A DNA stretch of 64,000 nt from Arbacia lixula. Its lineage: Eukaryota > Echinodermata > Echinoidea > Arbacioida > Arbaciidae. A program made the translations under genes and the position numbers. The stretch spans positions 5,169,732 through 5,233,731 of the forward strand of contig OZ022591.1 of NCBI GenBank assembly GCA_963669155.1, given 5' to 3'. Positions 55,475 to 64,000 of the stretch are shown piece by piece (position 1 is the first letter of the stretch; every line of letters starts with the position of its first letter). The notes beneath the pieces are model-generated. The model was not told the DNA's origin, did no database searches, and saw only the letters and a list, made by a program, of their open reading frames with translations.

Positions 55475-56330
55475 AAAAAGATGGCCACCAAAAGTCTCTC
55501 CAAGATCGCGGCTGTGGTATTCCAACAATTTTTGAGGAATTCAGTAATTACCACAAACCAGAAAAGGCTAAGCACAGGAAGAAAGAGTACGCGACCTTGG
55601 GATATCAGAAAGCAACAGAGCTCTCTCAGTCCGTTTTTGACCTCTCCTCTAAGTCCTATTTCAAACAAGCTGCCTGGAGTGGTGTGTATAATGGTATACT
55701 ACGTTTAGCTGAAAACTTGCGGAAGTATGCAAGCTACCTGGAGAAGCACAATGTAAGCAGTCAGACTCTTCACGCCAGGAAATATGCACGGACTGATGTT
55801 GATCATTGGGAGATCTATCCTACTTTGGCCTTCATCAAGCCCACAAAAAGGGCCGAGTACAAACTTCTCCCCGAGGTCCTTCAATGTGCCAAGCCCTATG
55901 AGCCAGTGTTCATCAATGACTTTGCACCAGCTGATATAAGGAGGAGAAATGAATTCCTTAACGAAATCGCCTTTCCTTGCAAATCTGTCTGTTACACCTA
56001 CACAGGTCTCCATGCCCATCTCCATTTTGTTTGGAAAGTTGAGGTTGATGATAGTGAGACAGAGCGTCAGCAGAGAAATGACGACACCAAAAAAGCACTG
56101 AAGATGAAATTCCCGGTCTTTCATACGCGGGCAATGAGAAACCCTGAAAACCCTGCAAGTGTTCTAGGAAGGTGAAAGATTTCATGCAACATCACTGCCG
56201 TGCAGGAAAACATCAGTTCAGCATCAAGAAGTGTGCGGGCGAGGACTGCATCTGTGGTCAACCACGTTGTTCCCAGGAAGTATTCTTCGATCTGCACCAT
56301 ATTCCTTATCCAGAGCCTTAACGTGATCAC
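55426..56330 (+). pseudogene. Degenerate multicopy repeat-type gene
   Basis: A 250-codon open stretch (55426-56175) has no in-frame ATG near its start. A well-placed ATG at 55481 is in a different frame, so the 5' part is frameshifted. At 56173 the frame stops, but the next frame continues (VKDFMQHHCRAGKHQFSIKK, then a Cys-rich CAGEDCICGQPRC segment and HHIPYPEP) until TAA at 56320. The Cys-rich end resembles uncharacterised multicopy proteins I recall from oyster, coral and urchin genomes. That link is from memory and uncertain. No transposase motif was recognised. Confidence 0.5.
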
Positions 56331-56480
56331 TACAAATGTTTTGAGGTAATTTTGTATGAATTAACATACTTTTAAAATTAAACATAATTTTTTGAAGACC
56401 AGTAAGAAATGAAATAAGATTTCTATGTGCCAAAATTTTCCTTGAAAGAGACCACTATTTATTTATTCCTACCATGAAAT
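56239..56480. repeat. Direct repeat, copy 1
   Basis: A segment of about 240 bp starting GAGGACTGCATCTGTGGTCA is repeated at 56622-56864 with about 95% identity. It contains the Cys-rich end of the degenerate gene, its TAA stop, and about 150 bp of downstream sequence. Confidence 0.9.
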
Positions 56481-56598
56481 AAATAACTATGTTTATGTCT
56501 CGTACAAACTGTATGCAATAGTTATTTATTTCGTGGTAGGAATAAATAAATAGTTTGTATGAGAAATAAATAACTATTGCATACAGTTTGTACGAGAC
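56455..56598. repeat. Two overlapping long palindromes
   Basis: Palindrome A: 56455-56490 against 56518-56553, 36-bp arms with one mismatch. Palindrome B: 56497-56531 against 56564-56598, perfect 35-bp arms. The spacer of A overlaps the left arm of B, so the two hairpins are mutually exclusive. The equivalent place in direct-repeat copy 2 has only single-orientation sequence, so an inverted duplication occurred inside copy 1. Confidence 0.9.
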
Positions 56599-56621
56599 AA
56601 TATTTTTGGGAGATCCTGCTA

Positions 56622-56903
56622 GAGGACTGCATCTGTGGTCAACCAAGGTGTTCCCAGGAAGTATTCTTCGATCTGCACCATATTCCTTATCCGGAGCCTT
56701 AACGTGATCACTACAAATGTTTTGAGGTAATTTTCTATGAATTGACATACTTTCAAAATTAACATAATTTTTTGAAGACCAGTAAGAAATGAAATAAGAT
56801 TTCTATGTGCCAAAATTTTCTTTGAAAGAGACCACTATTCATTTATTCCTACCACGAAATAAATAACTACTGCATAGAGTTTGTACGAGACAATATTTGT
56901 ATA
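56622..56903. repeat. Direct repeat, copy 2
   Basis: Second copy of the segment at 56239, including the same TAA stop, so the coding decay predates the duplication. It continues through the ACGAAATAAATAACTACTGC and TTTGTACGAGACAATATTTG end sequence. Confidence 0.9.
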
Positions 56904-58141
56904 TGGTCTCCCCGAAAAATCAGTCTCTGTAGGACGTTGGAACCGCTGAGATTGCATCTGGCTCCTCTGAACACCCTATCAAGAGACTGAACATTACACC
57001 TGTATACTGTATTGCGATCGATGCGGGTCAACATTTTGAATATGAAAACGCTCATGCTAATGCATATATGAATATGTAATTTCACGCATGCACACATTTT
57101 TTTCCTGCTCGTTTGCCGTGTGCTATTTTTGTTTTCTTCGAACTGTTAGACGATTTAAATATTCATAGCCAACAGCCCGTCGAACAATCTGATTGGTCAA
57201 ATTTATGTCAGACTCGAGCAGATTAAAAATGTCTGCAATAAACGTGTGATTGGCAGAAAGTAAGTCTTTAATTTTCACCTTTCTATATATTTCGGGAGAA
57301 TTTTAGTCTTGGGATTTATAAATATATAATATAGATCTAATTTTGATTTGAACATGTTGAAGCAGATTTGTTGCATCATGCCCATGGCTTGAAAGATGTT
57401 AAAATTTCAGACGAAGTAGCTATGATAATCTCAAAGTCCGTTTTCCCATAGACTTTCGAAAGAATCAGGTAATTTTCTACTAAACGCGCATTGAACTGTA
57501 TGTTGTACTAAAACGTCACTGCGCGTGTGGTGTGGATATACCGTCTCTATTTGAGGGTGTAGCGGTTTTCTACTATGTATCATATTGTCTGGCATTCTGG
57601 CTGTTGTAAATTACGCTGTCTGGTGACCCCAGTATTTTGTCAACATCCACGCGAACTTTCTTTGTGCGCCGACACACGGCAGGTGCGCACTACATTCTTC
57701 GCCTTTGTGATCATGCCGAGGTACGCGTATTTCACATTCCAACAGTAGTCGGATTTCTCATAAACACACCCCTTGTTTTGCTGTCACGGAAACAAGCTAC
57801 CAATTAGTGGCGAGCTGTACACCTTCACCAGCCAATTACCACTCTCAAAGCTCCTGTCCGTGACACGTTTTCTCCGATCACGCTGTTTCATTTTCCACGC
57901 TTCCTCACTTCACGATTAGCTTTCATCCTGAGAGCCCGTTCTAATCGTTGGAGTCACTCCCACATCATCTTGGTTTGAGTCGGCATCTCCCGGAACTTCG
58001 CTCCGGTACGAGACAACACGCCTCCGGACAGGAGACTCTTCTCCTGCCGTCTCCAGCGGGCTGGCAGTCTTCCAGTCGTACGATATAATCTACACCGACA
58101 CGGCTGGATTCACCGCTGGGAGCTGCCAGTCCCGCCTTTCA

Positions 58142-58480
58142 CTTCTCGTCCGCGATCACCCGGCTCATCATTGGCGTCTACCACTGCACTACGCCAGCAT
58201 CGCCGCTTCGCTTCTCATCTCTTCTCGTCCGCGATCACCCGGCTCATCATTGGCGTCTAGCACTGCACTACGCCAGCATCGCCGCTTCGCTTCTCATCTC
58301 TTCTCGTCCGCGATCACCCGGCTCATCATTGGCGTCTAGCGACTCACTGCACTACGCCAGCATCGCCGCTTTGTTCGCTTTCACTTCACGGCTCATCACT
58401 GGCGTCTAGCGACTCACTGCACTACGCCAGCATCGCCGCTCCGTTCGCTTTCACTTCACTTCATCTCTTCTCGTCCGCCA
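58142..58480. repeat. GC-rich 79-bp minisatellite
   Basis: Units start at 58142, 58221 and 58300 (period 79 bp) with CTTCTCGTCCGCGATCACCC, followed by GGCTCATCATTGGCGTCTA and CACTACGCCAGCATCGCCGC. A fourth, rearranged unit (58385-58480) lacks the first part and has an inserted GCGACTCA, also present in unit 3. Confidence 0.92.
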
Positions 58481-59388
58481 TCACCACCGCAAGCGTGCAG
58501 CGTCGACATCGCGATCTTCACGGCTCTTCAGCCACGTTAACGAAGTCGCGTTTCCGCCACTAAGTCTCCGCAGCATCATTCATCGCGTGAGCCCCTTCCT
58601 TCGTGTCACCCCTCATTATCATTGGACTGTATGTAAGCATCATTTATCACACATCATTTAGTCATGTACATATTTTTAATGGCCAACTTAATAATATATC
58701 ATTCGTGCAATATCCATATTTCTCCTTCACATGACTGCACCTGCGTGTGCACAGTCATTGCTCAGTCATTTCATTTAATAAACAAAACGAAAAGGGAATA
58801 CTATTTCTCATGACTTTTATTATCGTACAAACCTGCTTCCTTGTAAGTTAAAAATTGAGTTTAATGGCGTGTGATCAATGTCAGTGTATCACATAACATC
58901 ACAACACAACACACCACACAACACCACACACTTTTTACACCCTTAAATTCTACAAGGGTATGTCCAAAAAAATGTAATTTCCATTAATACCCCAAATGAG
59001 ATGGTTATTCCTGTCTAATGTGGTCTTGTACTCGATGGGACATTAATAAGGAATTGGTGCACATATTTATATTTATTAACCTAGAATCACAATTTACCCG
59101 AAAAAAATCCCTCTTTTAACATTTCCAGCCATGAATTGTACAGGAAGCCCCAAGACACATAAAGATTTGTGCCTTCATTGCTTCAAAGCTCGAGAAATCA
59201 CAATGTCAATGGTCATGAACACGTCACATGATCAATTATATTTATAAACTGAAAGGCAGAGCTGGGGACTTGAAAAACGAAAGATAAGAAAGCTGAAAGA
59301 TAAGATGTTTATCTTCACCCTTGACTTTAATGTATAAGGCATTGCTATTTTTTAGCTGAGATTGCAACACTGGCACTGAGTGAGTGCC

Positions 59389-59513
59389 AAATGACATGAA
59401 TCATCATCATTCATGCATTTGAATGGAAATGCAGTGCCAGTGCCGCACGCGCACTGCACTGCACTGCATGCATTTCCATTCATTTCCATCCATGATGATA
59501 ACCCATGTCATTT
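59389..59513. repeat. Foldback inverted repeat
   Basis: Imperfect arms of about 55 bp: AAATGACATGAATCATCATC on the left, and AAATGACATGGGTTATCATC as the reverse complement of the right end. They meet at a CG-rich centre with repeated CACTGCACTG. It could be a small foldback element; no target duplication was established. Confidence 0.6.
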
Positions 59514-59670
59514 GTTTCCAAGATTATTAAAACTTAAGGACTAACACAAGTAATATGCACACATAGGCCTACCTTATCACTATATCTGTTACCTCAGGGT
59601 TCCTTAAAAGAGTTCCAAGCTTGTTTTGAAATAAACACGTCAGTCATGTAAAGCCTACTTCTTGTATTCC

Positions 59671-59836
59671 CGCGCATGCACACTATTCCTGTGTGAAACT
59701 AGGGACGCAATTTGAAGCACAGTACGGAACCGGAAGTACGGCGAGGGCAAAGTTCACAAGGCTGATGTCTGATTGAGAGCTGTGATGTGGAGGTGCCACG
59801 TTTGTGTTGCGAGAGCGAAATTTAGAGTTCGTCAAA
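59671..59836 (+). promoter_or_regulatory. COPB2: Probable COPB2 promoter and 5' UTR
   Basis: Relatively GC/CpG-rich sequence just before the start codon, without a TATA box in the last 130 bp. ACCGGAAGT at 59729-59737 is a full ETS/GABP site, and CGCGCATGCA at 59671 is close to an NRF1 site. Both are typical of housekeeping promoters. The transcription start is not known. Confidence 0.45.
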
Positions 59837-59839
59837 ATG
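59837..59839 (+). CDS. COPB2: COPB2 exon 1 (start codon only)
   Basis: The coding part of exon 1 is just the ATG, directly followed by a strong donor GTGAGT (aaaATG|GTGAGT). The reading is forced by exon 2, which begins with the second residue (Pro) in frame. Confidence 0.9.
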
Positions 59840-62523
59840 GTGAGTTTTTCATAATGTCTGATTTTGTATGTATTTCTAAGGACAATTGCAAGACTAAGTG
59901 TGTTTCATTTTATGCAGGTTCACGGAATAAAGTAAACTAGTGGATTTATTTGTGGTTAAATGTTCTATGAAAATAAAACTGATCGCAAACTGGAACAGCA
60001 GCGAGTGGAGAAGCCAGCCAGCAGCTGGACATTGGTTGCTGCCCCGGGTTTCCCCGAGACATGAGTCGAGGCGACCGCTCCTCAGTAGGCGGTGACAGAG
60101 ATTTGTGTGCACTGGCATATGACTGGGCAAATGCGGACTTCTGAACATGTCCCCTGATTTTACTTATTTATTTTGTGGGGTTTTTTTTTAAGTGGACTGA
60201 GGTGATCCATATAATTAGCAATATATCAAACATCAAAATAAAAGCTGTTGAGACTTGAGTTTTCTTACCTTGCACACAAAGAAATGATATTTATGGGCAG
60301 GTTTCTCAAAAACGATGACTTAAGTTTTTGACAATGCAATTCAGTAATTAGACATCTTATTTAGATGTTTTATCCATTGTGATTTTCAAAATATGCATTA
60401 TTGACCCCCCCCCCCCTTTTTTTAAAAAGAAATTTTAAAAAATTTGCCTGGGCTTAGCCTTACCGTTACATTGATCATGCTGATAGACATACACTACAGC
60501 TCAAAGCTAGGAATTGGCACGGGTAAAGGGAAAGGAAGAAATGGAAGGAGCCGAAGTTTTAAACCGCTTTATACTTTGTCCAGTTCAGCATGAAACATGA
60601 TGCTAAACTGTGACTCCTCCCCTTCTTCCCTTTCCCTTTGCCTGTGTCAACTCCTTTGAGCTGTAGTATGCATCATGTTGTAAATTTCAGCACTAAATGT
60701 TACCAAAATTGAAAGCATGGATTGATTACACAAAAGAAATTACCATGATTTGTGATACATTAAGTCTAGCAATTTCAAGGTTCTAAAGAATACTTGCCCT
60801 ATAATTAAAGAAATTGTGATATTTCATCAATTACTGAGGAATTTTGTAAGAAGGGCTATTAATTGGACTGTTAATTACAATCCCATATTGATGCACAAGA
60901 TGCTAGAAGTGATTTGTCATTGATACTAGCGTCAGTTCCAAATAAGATGTCACTCTCTAATGCAGAAACAGGCCCTGGTCTTTAGAGAAAATTGTATGCA
61001 GTGTTTTGAAATAATCTGTTTGAAAGTCAATAATTGTATTTGTTTCTTTCTTGTTTCTTTTTTTTCTATGCAGCCTTTGAGACTGGATATAAAAGTAAGT
61101 AATTTCTATATTGCTAACAGAGAAAATGTTATCATTAGTAGCTTTTGATCAATTTGATGATGCATACCATATTCATTACCACCTTTATTTTTACAAGTTC
61201 GTGGAGCGTCATAATATTGCAATCGAAGTGTTTTATTTCATGCATGATAATCAGTGATTGCAGAGGTGCCTAAGTACTTAATATTACTTCAATGTTTTGA
61301 TTGTAGTCTACCAAAAGCCAAACCATGATTGTATTGAATATAACCAGAGTGCCTGTTGATTTAAAAATGAATAGCAGGTAGCTTCTCATACCGGTATACA
61401 AAATATTACTGTGAGCTATTACATAATAGAAATAATGAATCCTTTTAATGTTTCTAGTATGTTGAAATCCTGTAACATGCTCACATTTTCTTCCCCCCCC
61501 CCAAAAAAAAAAAAAAAAAAAAAAAAAATGAAGGGTCTGCATGTACTGCATGTATGCAAAACAGTCTTGGAGCACATCAATGCATATAATACCAACATGC
61601 ATATTAGTAGTGCCATATGAATATCAGATTGATGTCTGTTTGATTCCAAATCAAGTTACTTCTCTTTTGTCCAAAAGGATCTGTAACTGCTGGGGAGAAA
61701 GAATGCAGTTCTTGCTAAATATAAAATTGCACATTCTATAATGCAAAAATTAGTCCAATAGCATAACAATGTATACCAAATGCAGAAATGTGTTCCAATG
61801 TATGTCTATTTGATTCAACACTTTTTTTTCTGTCCATGTAGCGGAAGCTGTCTGCTCGGTCAGACAGGGTCAAGAGTGTTGACCTCCACCCTAGCGAGCC
61901 GTGGATGCTGGTCAGTTTGTACAATGGCAATGTGCACGTCTGGAACCATGAGTCACAGGTAGGGCTTAATGGAGAATTTTAGGAAATCTTATGATTTGAA
62001 TTACATAGAATTTATTACATTTCCACAATTTTACATGAAATTTGCCATTACATACACTGTACCTAAGTGCATTAAGACAGTCCTGAACAACATGTGTGTG
62101 GAGTTACAAATTGATAGTGAGAGAGAAAAGAAAAAAAAATGTTAAGTAAATATGCTATGATGAGAAGTGAAAGGGCATAAGAATAAGTGTTTTCATGTAA
62201 TAGTAATTAATCACTCATTTTAATATTTAGTATAACAACATATGTCATGTTTGTTCAATATGAAATACAAAACATACAGGCTAAAACATACAGGCTTGCA
62301 GAGAGAAAAAAAAAGAAGATTAACAGTACATGTCTGAGGTCTGCAATTATATTGAAAAATATTGTTGCTTCTTTCATGCGAGACTCCTCATTTTGGCAAA
62401 ACTAAATCTGAACTGTTTTGTTTTCCTCCCTTCCAGACTCTGGTCAAGTCGTTCGAGGTGTGTGATCTGCCGGTCAGAGCAGCCAAGTTTGTCGCAAGAA
62501 AGAACTGGGTCATCACAGGATCT
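59837..62523 (+). CDS. COPB2: COPB2 (coatomer subunit beta'), 5' part, continues beyond window
   Basis: Join: 59837-59839, 61074-61094, 61842-61958, 62437-62523, all phase 0, encoding the first 76 aa. The sequence matches human COPB2 nearly word for word: [37 protein letters not shown], then [20 protein letters not shown]. This is the start of the N-terminal WD40 propeller. COPB2 is a subunit of the COPI coat that carries cargo from Golgi to ER and binds dilysine retrieval signals. The next exon is not in the remaining 1.5 kb, so the gene is cut by the window edge. Confidence 0.96.
59840..61073 (+). other. COPB2: COPB2 intron 1
   Basis: A 1.2 kb intron with C and T homopolymers near 60405-60422 and a foldback MITE at 60492-60666. 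Confidence 0.85.
60492..60666. mobile_element. Foldback MITE, Tc1/mariner-like, copy 2
   Basis: Ends CACTACAGCTCAAAG and, reverse-complemented, CTACAGCTCAAAG; flanked by TA (60490-60491 and 60667-60668). It shares the purine-rich arm and GTTCAGCATGAAACATGATG block with 12921-13152, but has lost about 60 bp, mostly from the right arm. The right tip has also lost two bases. Confidence 0.78.
61074..61094 (+). CDS. COPB2: COPB2 exon 2 (21-bp microexon)
   Basis: Acceptor tttctatgcag after a strong T tract; donor AAA|GTAAGT. It encodes only PLRLDIK, exactly the second to eighth residues of COPB2 in other animals. Confidence 0.95.
61095..61841 (+). other. COPB2: COPB2 intron 2
   Basis: A 747-bp intron with a C run (61493-61502) joined to an A run of 26 (61503-61528). 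Nothing else was recognised. Confidence 0.85.
61842..61958 (+). CDS. COPB2: COPB2 exon 3
   Basis: Acceptor tgtccatgtag; donor CAG|GTAGGG; 39 codons, phase 0. It encodes [20 protein letters not shown], then WMLVSLYNG and VHVWNHESQ, the first WD40 blade of beta'-COP. Confidence 0.97.
61959..62436 (+). other. COPB2: COPB2 intron 3
   Basis: A 478-bp AT-rich intron; nothing recognised. Confidence 0.85.
62437..62523 (+). CDS. COPB2: COPB2 exon 4
   Basis: Acceptor tcccttccag; donor TCT|GTAAGT; 29 codons, phase 0. It encodes [20 protein letters not shown] followed by RKNWVITGS, nearly identical to human COPB2. The last exon visible in the window. Confidence 0.97.
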
Positions 62524-62617
62524 GTAAGTGTCAGACTAATTATGGTTTGTGTATGTTTAAACTTTATTTGTTTACAATTATTGCAGCCGTCTACATTTGC
62601 AGAGAATATGCTATTTA

Positions 62618-63840
62618 GGTGGTCTGCCATGCCATGGCAGATCACCTCTTGTTTTCGTCCGAATTTTCTTTCTTTATTATTTATTATTTATTATTTATTT
62701 ATTTTTATTCCAATTTTTTGTGACATTGATATCTCAACAATGCATGGGCCATGTTTTATCAAATGTTCACCATTTATGGGTATATATGTGAACATATTAC
62801 AGGAACATTTTCAAGGTCGTTACATAATCGTGACGTCATACACGAGCAATTAAATGAAAATCTATTATCTCATGTAGCTCTAGAACTGGTTATCTCTGTG
62901 TAATGAAATTTGGCATGTATAAAATTAATGACAAGACAATTAATTTCAATGAAAAAAACGCGCGTACGTGTACGTTAGTGCATTAACGCGCACATAAAAT
63001 AAAAAAATGCTCCAAATCAACTAGAAATTTTGCATATATGTTTCAGGCCATTTCTAGCATTTTTCAAATTTCTGCGCGTGCGCGCACTCGTGCACGTTTT
63101 TCCGTGCGTTAAGCAAATGCAACGTCTGAAAAACGTTTTTTTCACTGGATTCATGTTTCTGACACGACAAACAACACATCCTGTCATTTTGAGCCATTTC
63201 CATGCAATAATAAGGTCGTGCGGGTGCGTCAAAGTTTAAAGTCTGCGCGTGCATCAATACGTTTTTGTGTGCAAATATTGCAAAAAATATGACCACATTC
63301 AATCGGCCATAGTTCCTCAGAATGGCTGGTGACCCCCAATTTTTGTTTCATATTTTGAAAGAGTGGGAACTGTAGATGCTATTTCATGTATCATTTGGTC
63401 GTTCAATACATCATGACGTCATCATATTGCCATAGGAATTGAAAAAATTAATTTTGATGTATGACGTCATGAACTTTTTTACTTGTTTTTGCGTATATAT
63501 CAGTAATCGGTGATTAATTTTGTTCCAAATTTCAGTATGTGGTAGCTGAGATATTGCTCTATGGAATAATAGCCTTAATTTTTTTAAAAGATTCCATCTT
63601 CATGGTGAAAATTTGATCATAGTCATTAATGTCAAAATAGCACATGTGTATGTGATATGTCGGTGGTTATTGAGGAAGAGCACAATCTGTCGGTATGCCG
63701 GTAGATGGAGCCGTGTCGGTGGGAGCCATTTCGTAATTGCAAATTCACATGAGCAGATCATTAGTTTCAGTAAATGACCATGGTGTCACCGTGCATTTAC
63801 CAGCCCATGCCAATGCATTAATTTGCCATTGCAGACCACC
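62618..63840. mobile_element. 1.2 kb non-autonomous PIF/Harbinger-like element
   Basis: The ends GGTGGTCTGCCATG and (reverse complement of the right end) GGTGGTCTGCAATG form terminal inverted repeats. TTA flanks both sides (62615-62617 and 63841-63843), fitting the 3-bp TWA target duplication of PIF/Harbinger elements. The left end is itself a palindrome (AGGTGGTCTGCCATG then CATGGCAGATCACCT). No transposase ORF was seen; the interior is AT-rich with scattered CG-rich GCGCGTGCGCGCAC-type segments and several TGACGTCAT-like words. It lies in COPB2 intron 4. Confidence 0.65.
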
Positions 63841-63888
63841 TTATACTTGTCCACAAGTATGTCTCGTTACTTTCATATTTGTATACAG

Positions 63889-63920
63889 GTACAATCGTTC
63901 AGTATATTGAACGATTGTAC
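63889..63920. repeat. Perfect 13-bp stem hairpin
   Basis: GTACAATCGTTCA and its exact reverse complement TGAACGATTGTAC are separated by six bases. It lies 48 bp beyond the transposon end in COPB2 intron 4. Function unknown. Confidence 0.75.
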
Positions 63921-64000
63921 TGAATGACTAATTGCTTGCTGGATTGAACAATCAATTAACTGGTTGGTTTCTGCATATAGTAATTGATCACTTATTAAAC

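Larger units (their letters stand above)
56904..59640. other. Intergenic region between repeat relic and COPB2
   Basis: No gene was recognised. It contains a tRNA-Trp-type primer-binding-site-like sequence (57621), a GC-rich block (about 57640-58620) with a 79-bp minisatellite, an AATAAA at about 58776, and a foldback sequence at 59389-59513. The GC-rich block has no long open frame. Confidence 0.6.

Noticed and set aside
58142..58480. Regularly spaced repeats resembling a CRISPR array
   Set aside because: Units are contiguous 79-bp minisatellite copies without unique spacers, in a eukaryotic genome.
58620..58910. TG...CA segment with AATAAA resembling an LTR
   Set aside because: No second copy in the window, no primer-binding site or polypurine tract beside it.

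Overview
This window is eukaryotic, from an invertebrate animal and most likely a marine deuterostome such as a sea urchin or other echinoderm. The evidence is intron-split genes with GT-AG junctions, AT-rich introns full of GA/GT/CT microsatellites and long C runs, many small DNA-transposon relics, and protein sequences that sit close to vertebrate orthologues. The species assignment is inference; the gene identities rest on direct protein matches read across splice junctions.

Three genes are present. (1) CASZ1/castor, + strand. Its coding sequence is assembled here from 15 exons between 13466 and 42919 (about 2,209 aa, phases consistent at every junction). It encodes a zinc-finger transcription factor with the conserved N-terminal castor motifs, three SKYD-type repeats and 11 castor-type zinc fingers, matching the long (11-finger) vertebrate isoform. 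The coding region is preceded by a leader exon with upstream ORFs and followed by a very long AT-rich region that probably includes its 3' UTR. (2) TMEM107, - strand. Five small exons between 55053 and 52418 encode 138 aa, a four-pass ciliary transition-zone protein. No single open reading frame reveals it. (3) COPB2 (beta'-COP), + strand. Only its first four exons are in the window (59837 to 62523); the gene runs off the right edge.

Layout: 1-13339 is non-coding sequence upstream of the CASZ1 leader exon. 13340-42919 is CASZ1 with an 11.7 kb first intron. 42920-52417 is the CASZ1 3' region and a convergent intergenic space with MITEs and a tRNA-derived SINE. 52418-55053 is TMEM107. 55054-59700 is a divergent intergenic space holding the wreck of a multicopy repeat-encoded gene, nested palindromes, a GC-rich 79-bp minisatellite and a foldback sequence. 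59700-64000 is the start of COPB2 with two transposon relics in its introns.

The genes act in unrelated processes (transcription, cilium gate, COPI vesicle coat), and nothing suggests an operon or a shared pathway. The most interesting observations are decayed tandem copies of a CASZ1 zinc-finger exon, a copied fragment of TMEM107 exon 3, in-frame tandem splice sites in CASZ1, a PxDLS co-repressor motif in CASZ1, and several non-autonomous transposon families recognised by their ends and target-site duplications. I saw no evidence of a wholly new biological system.
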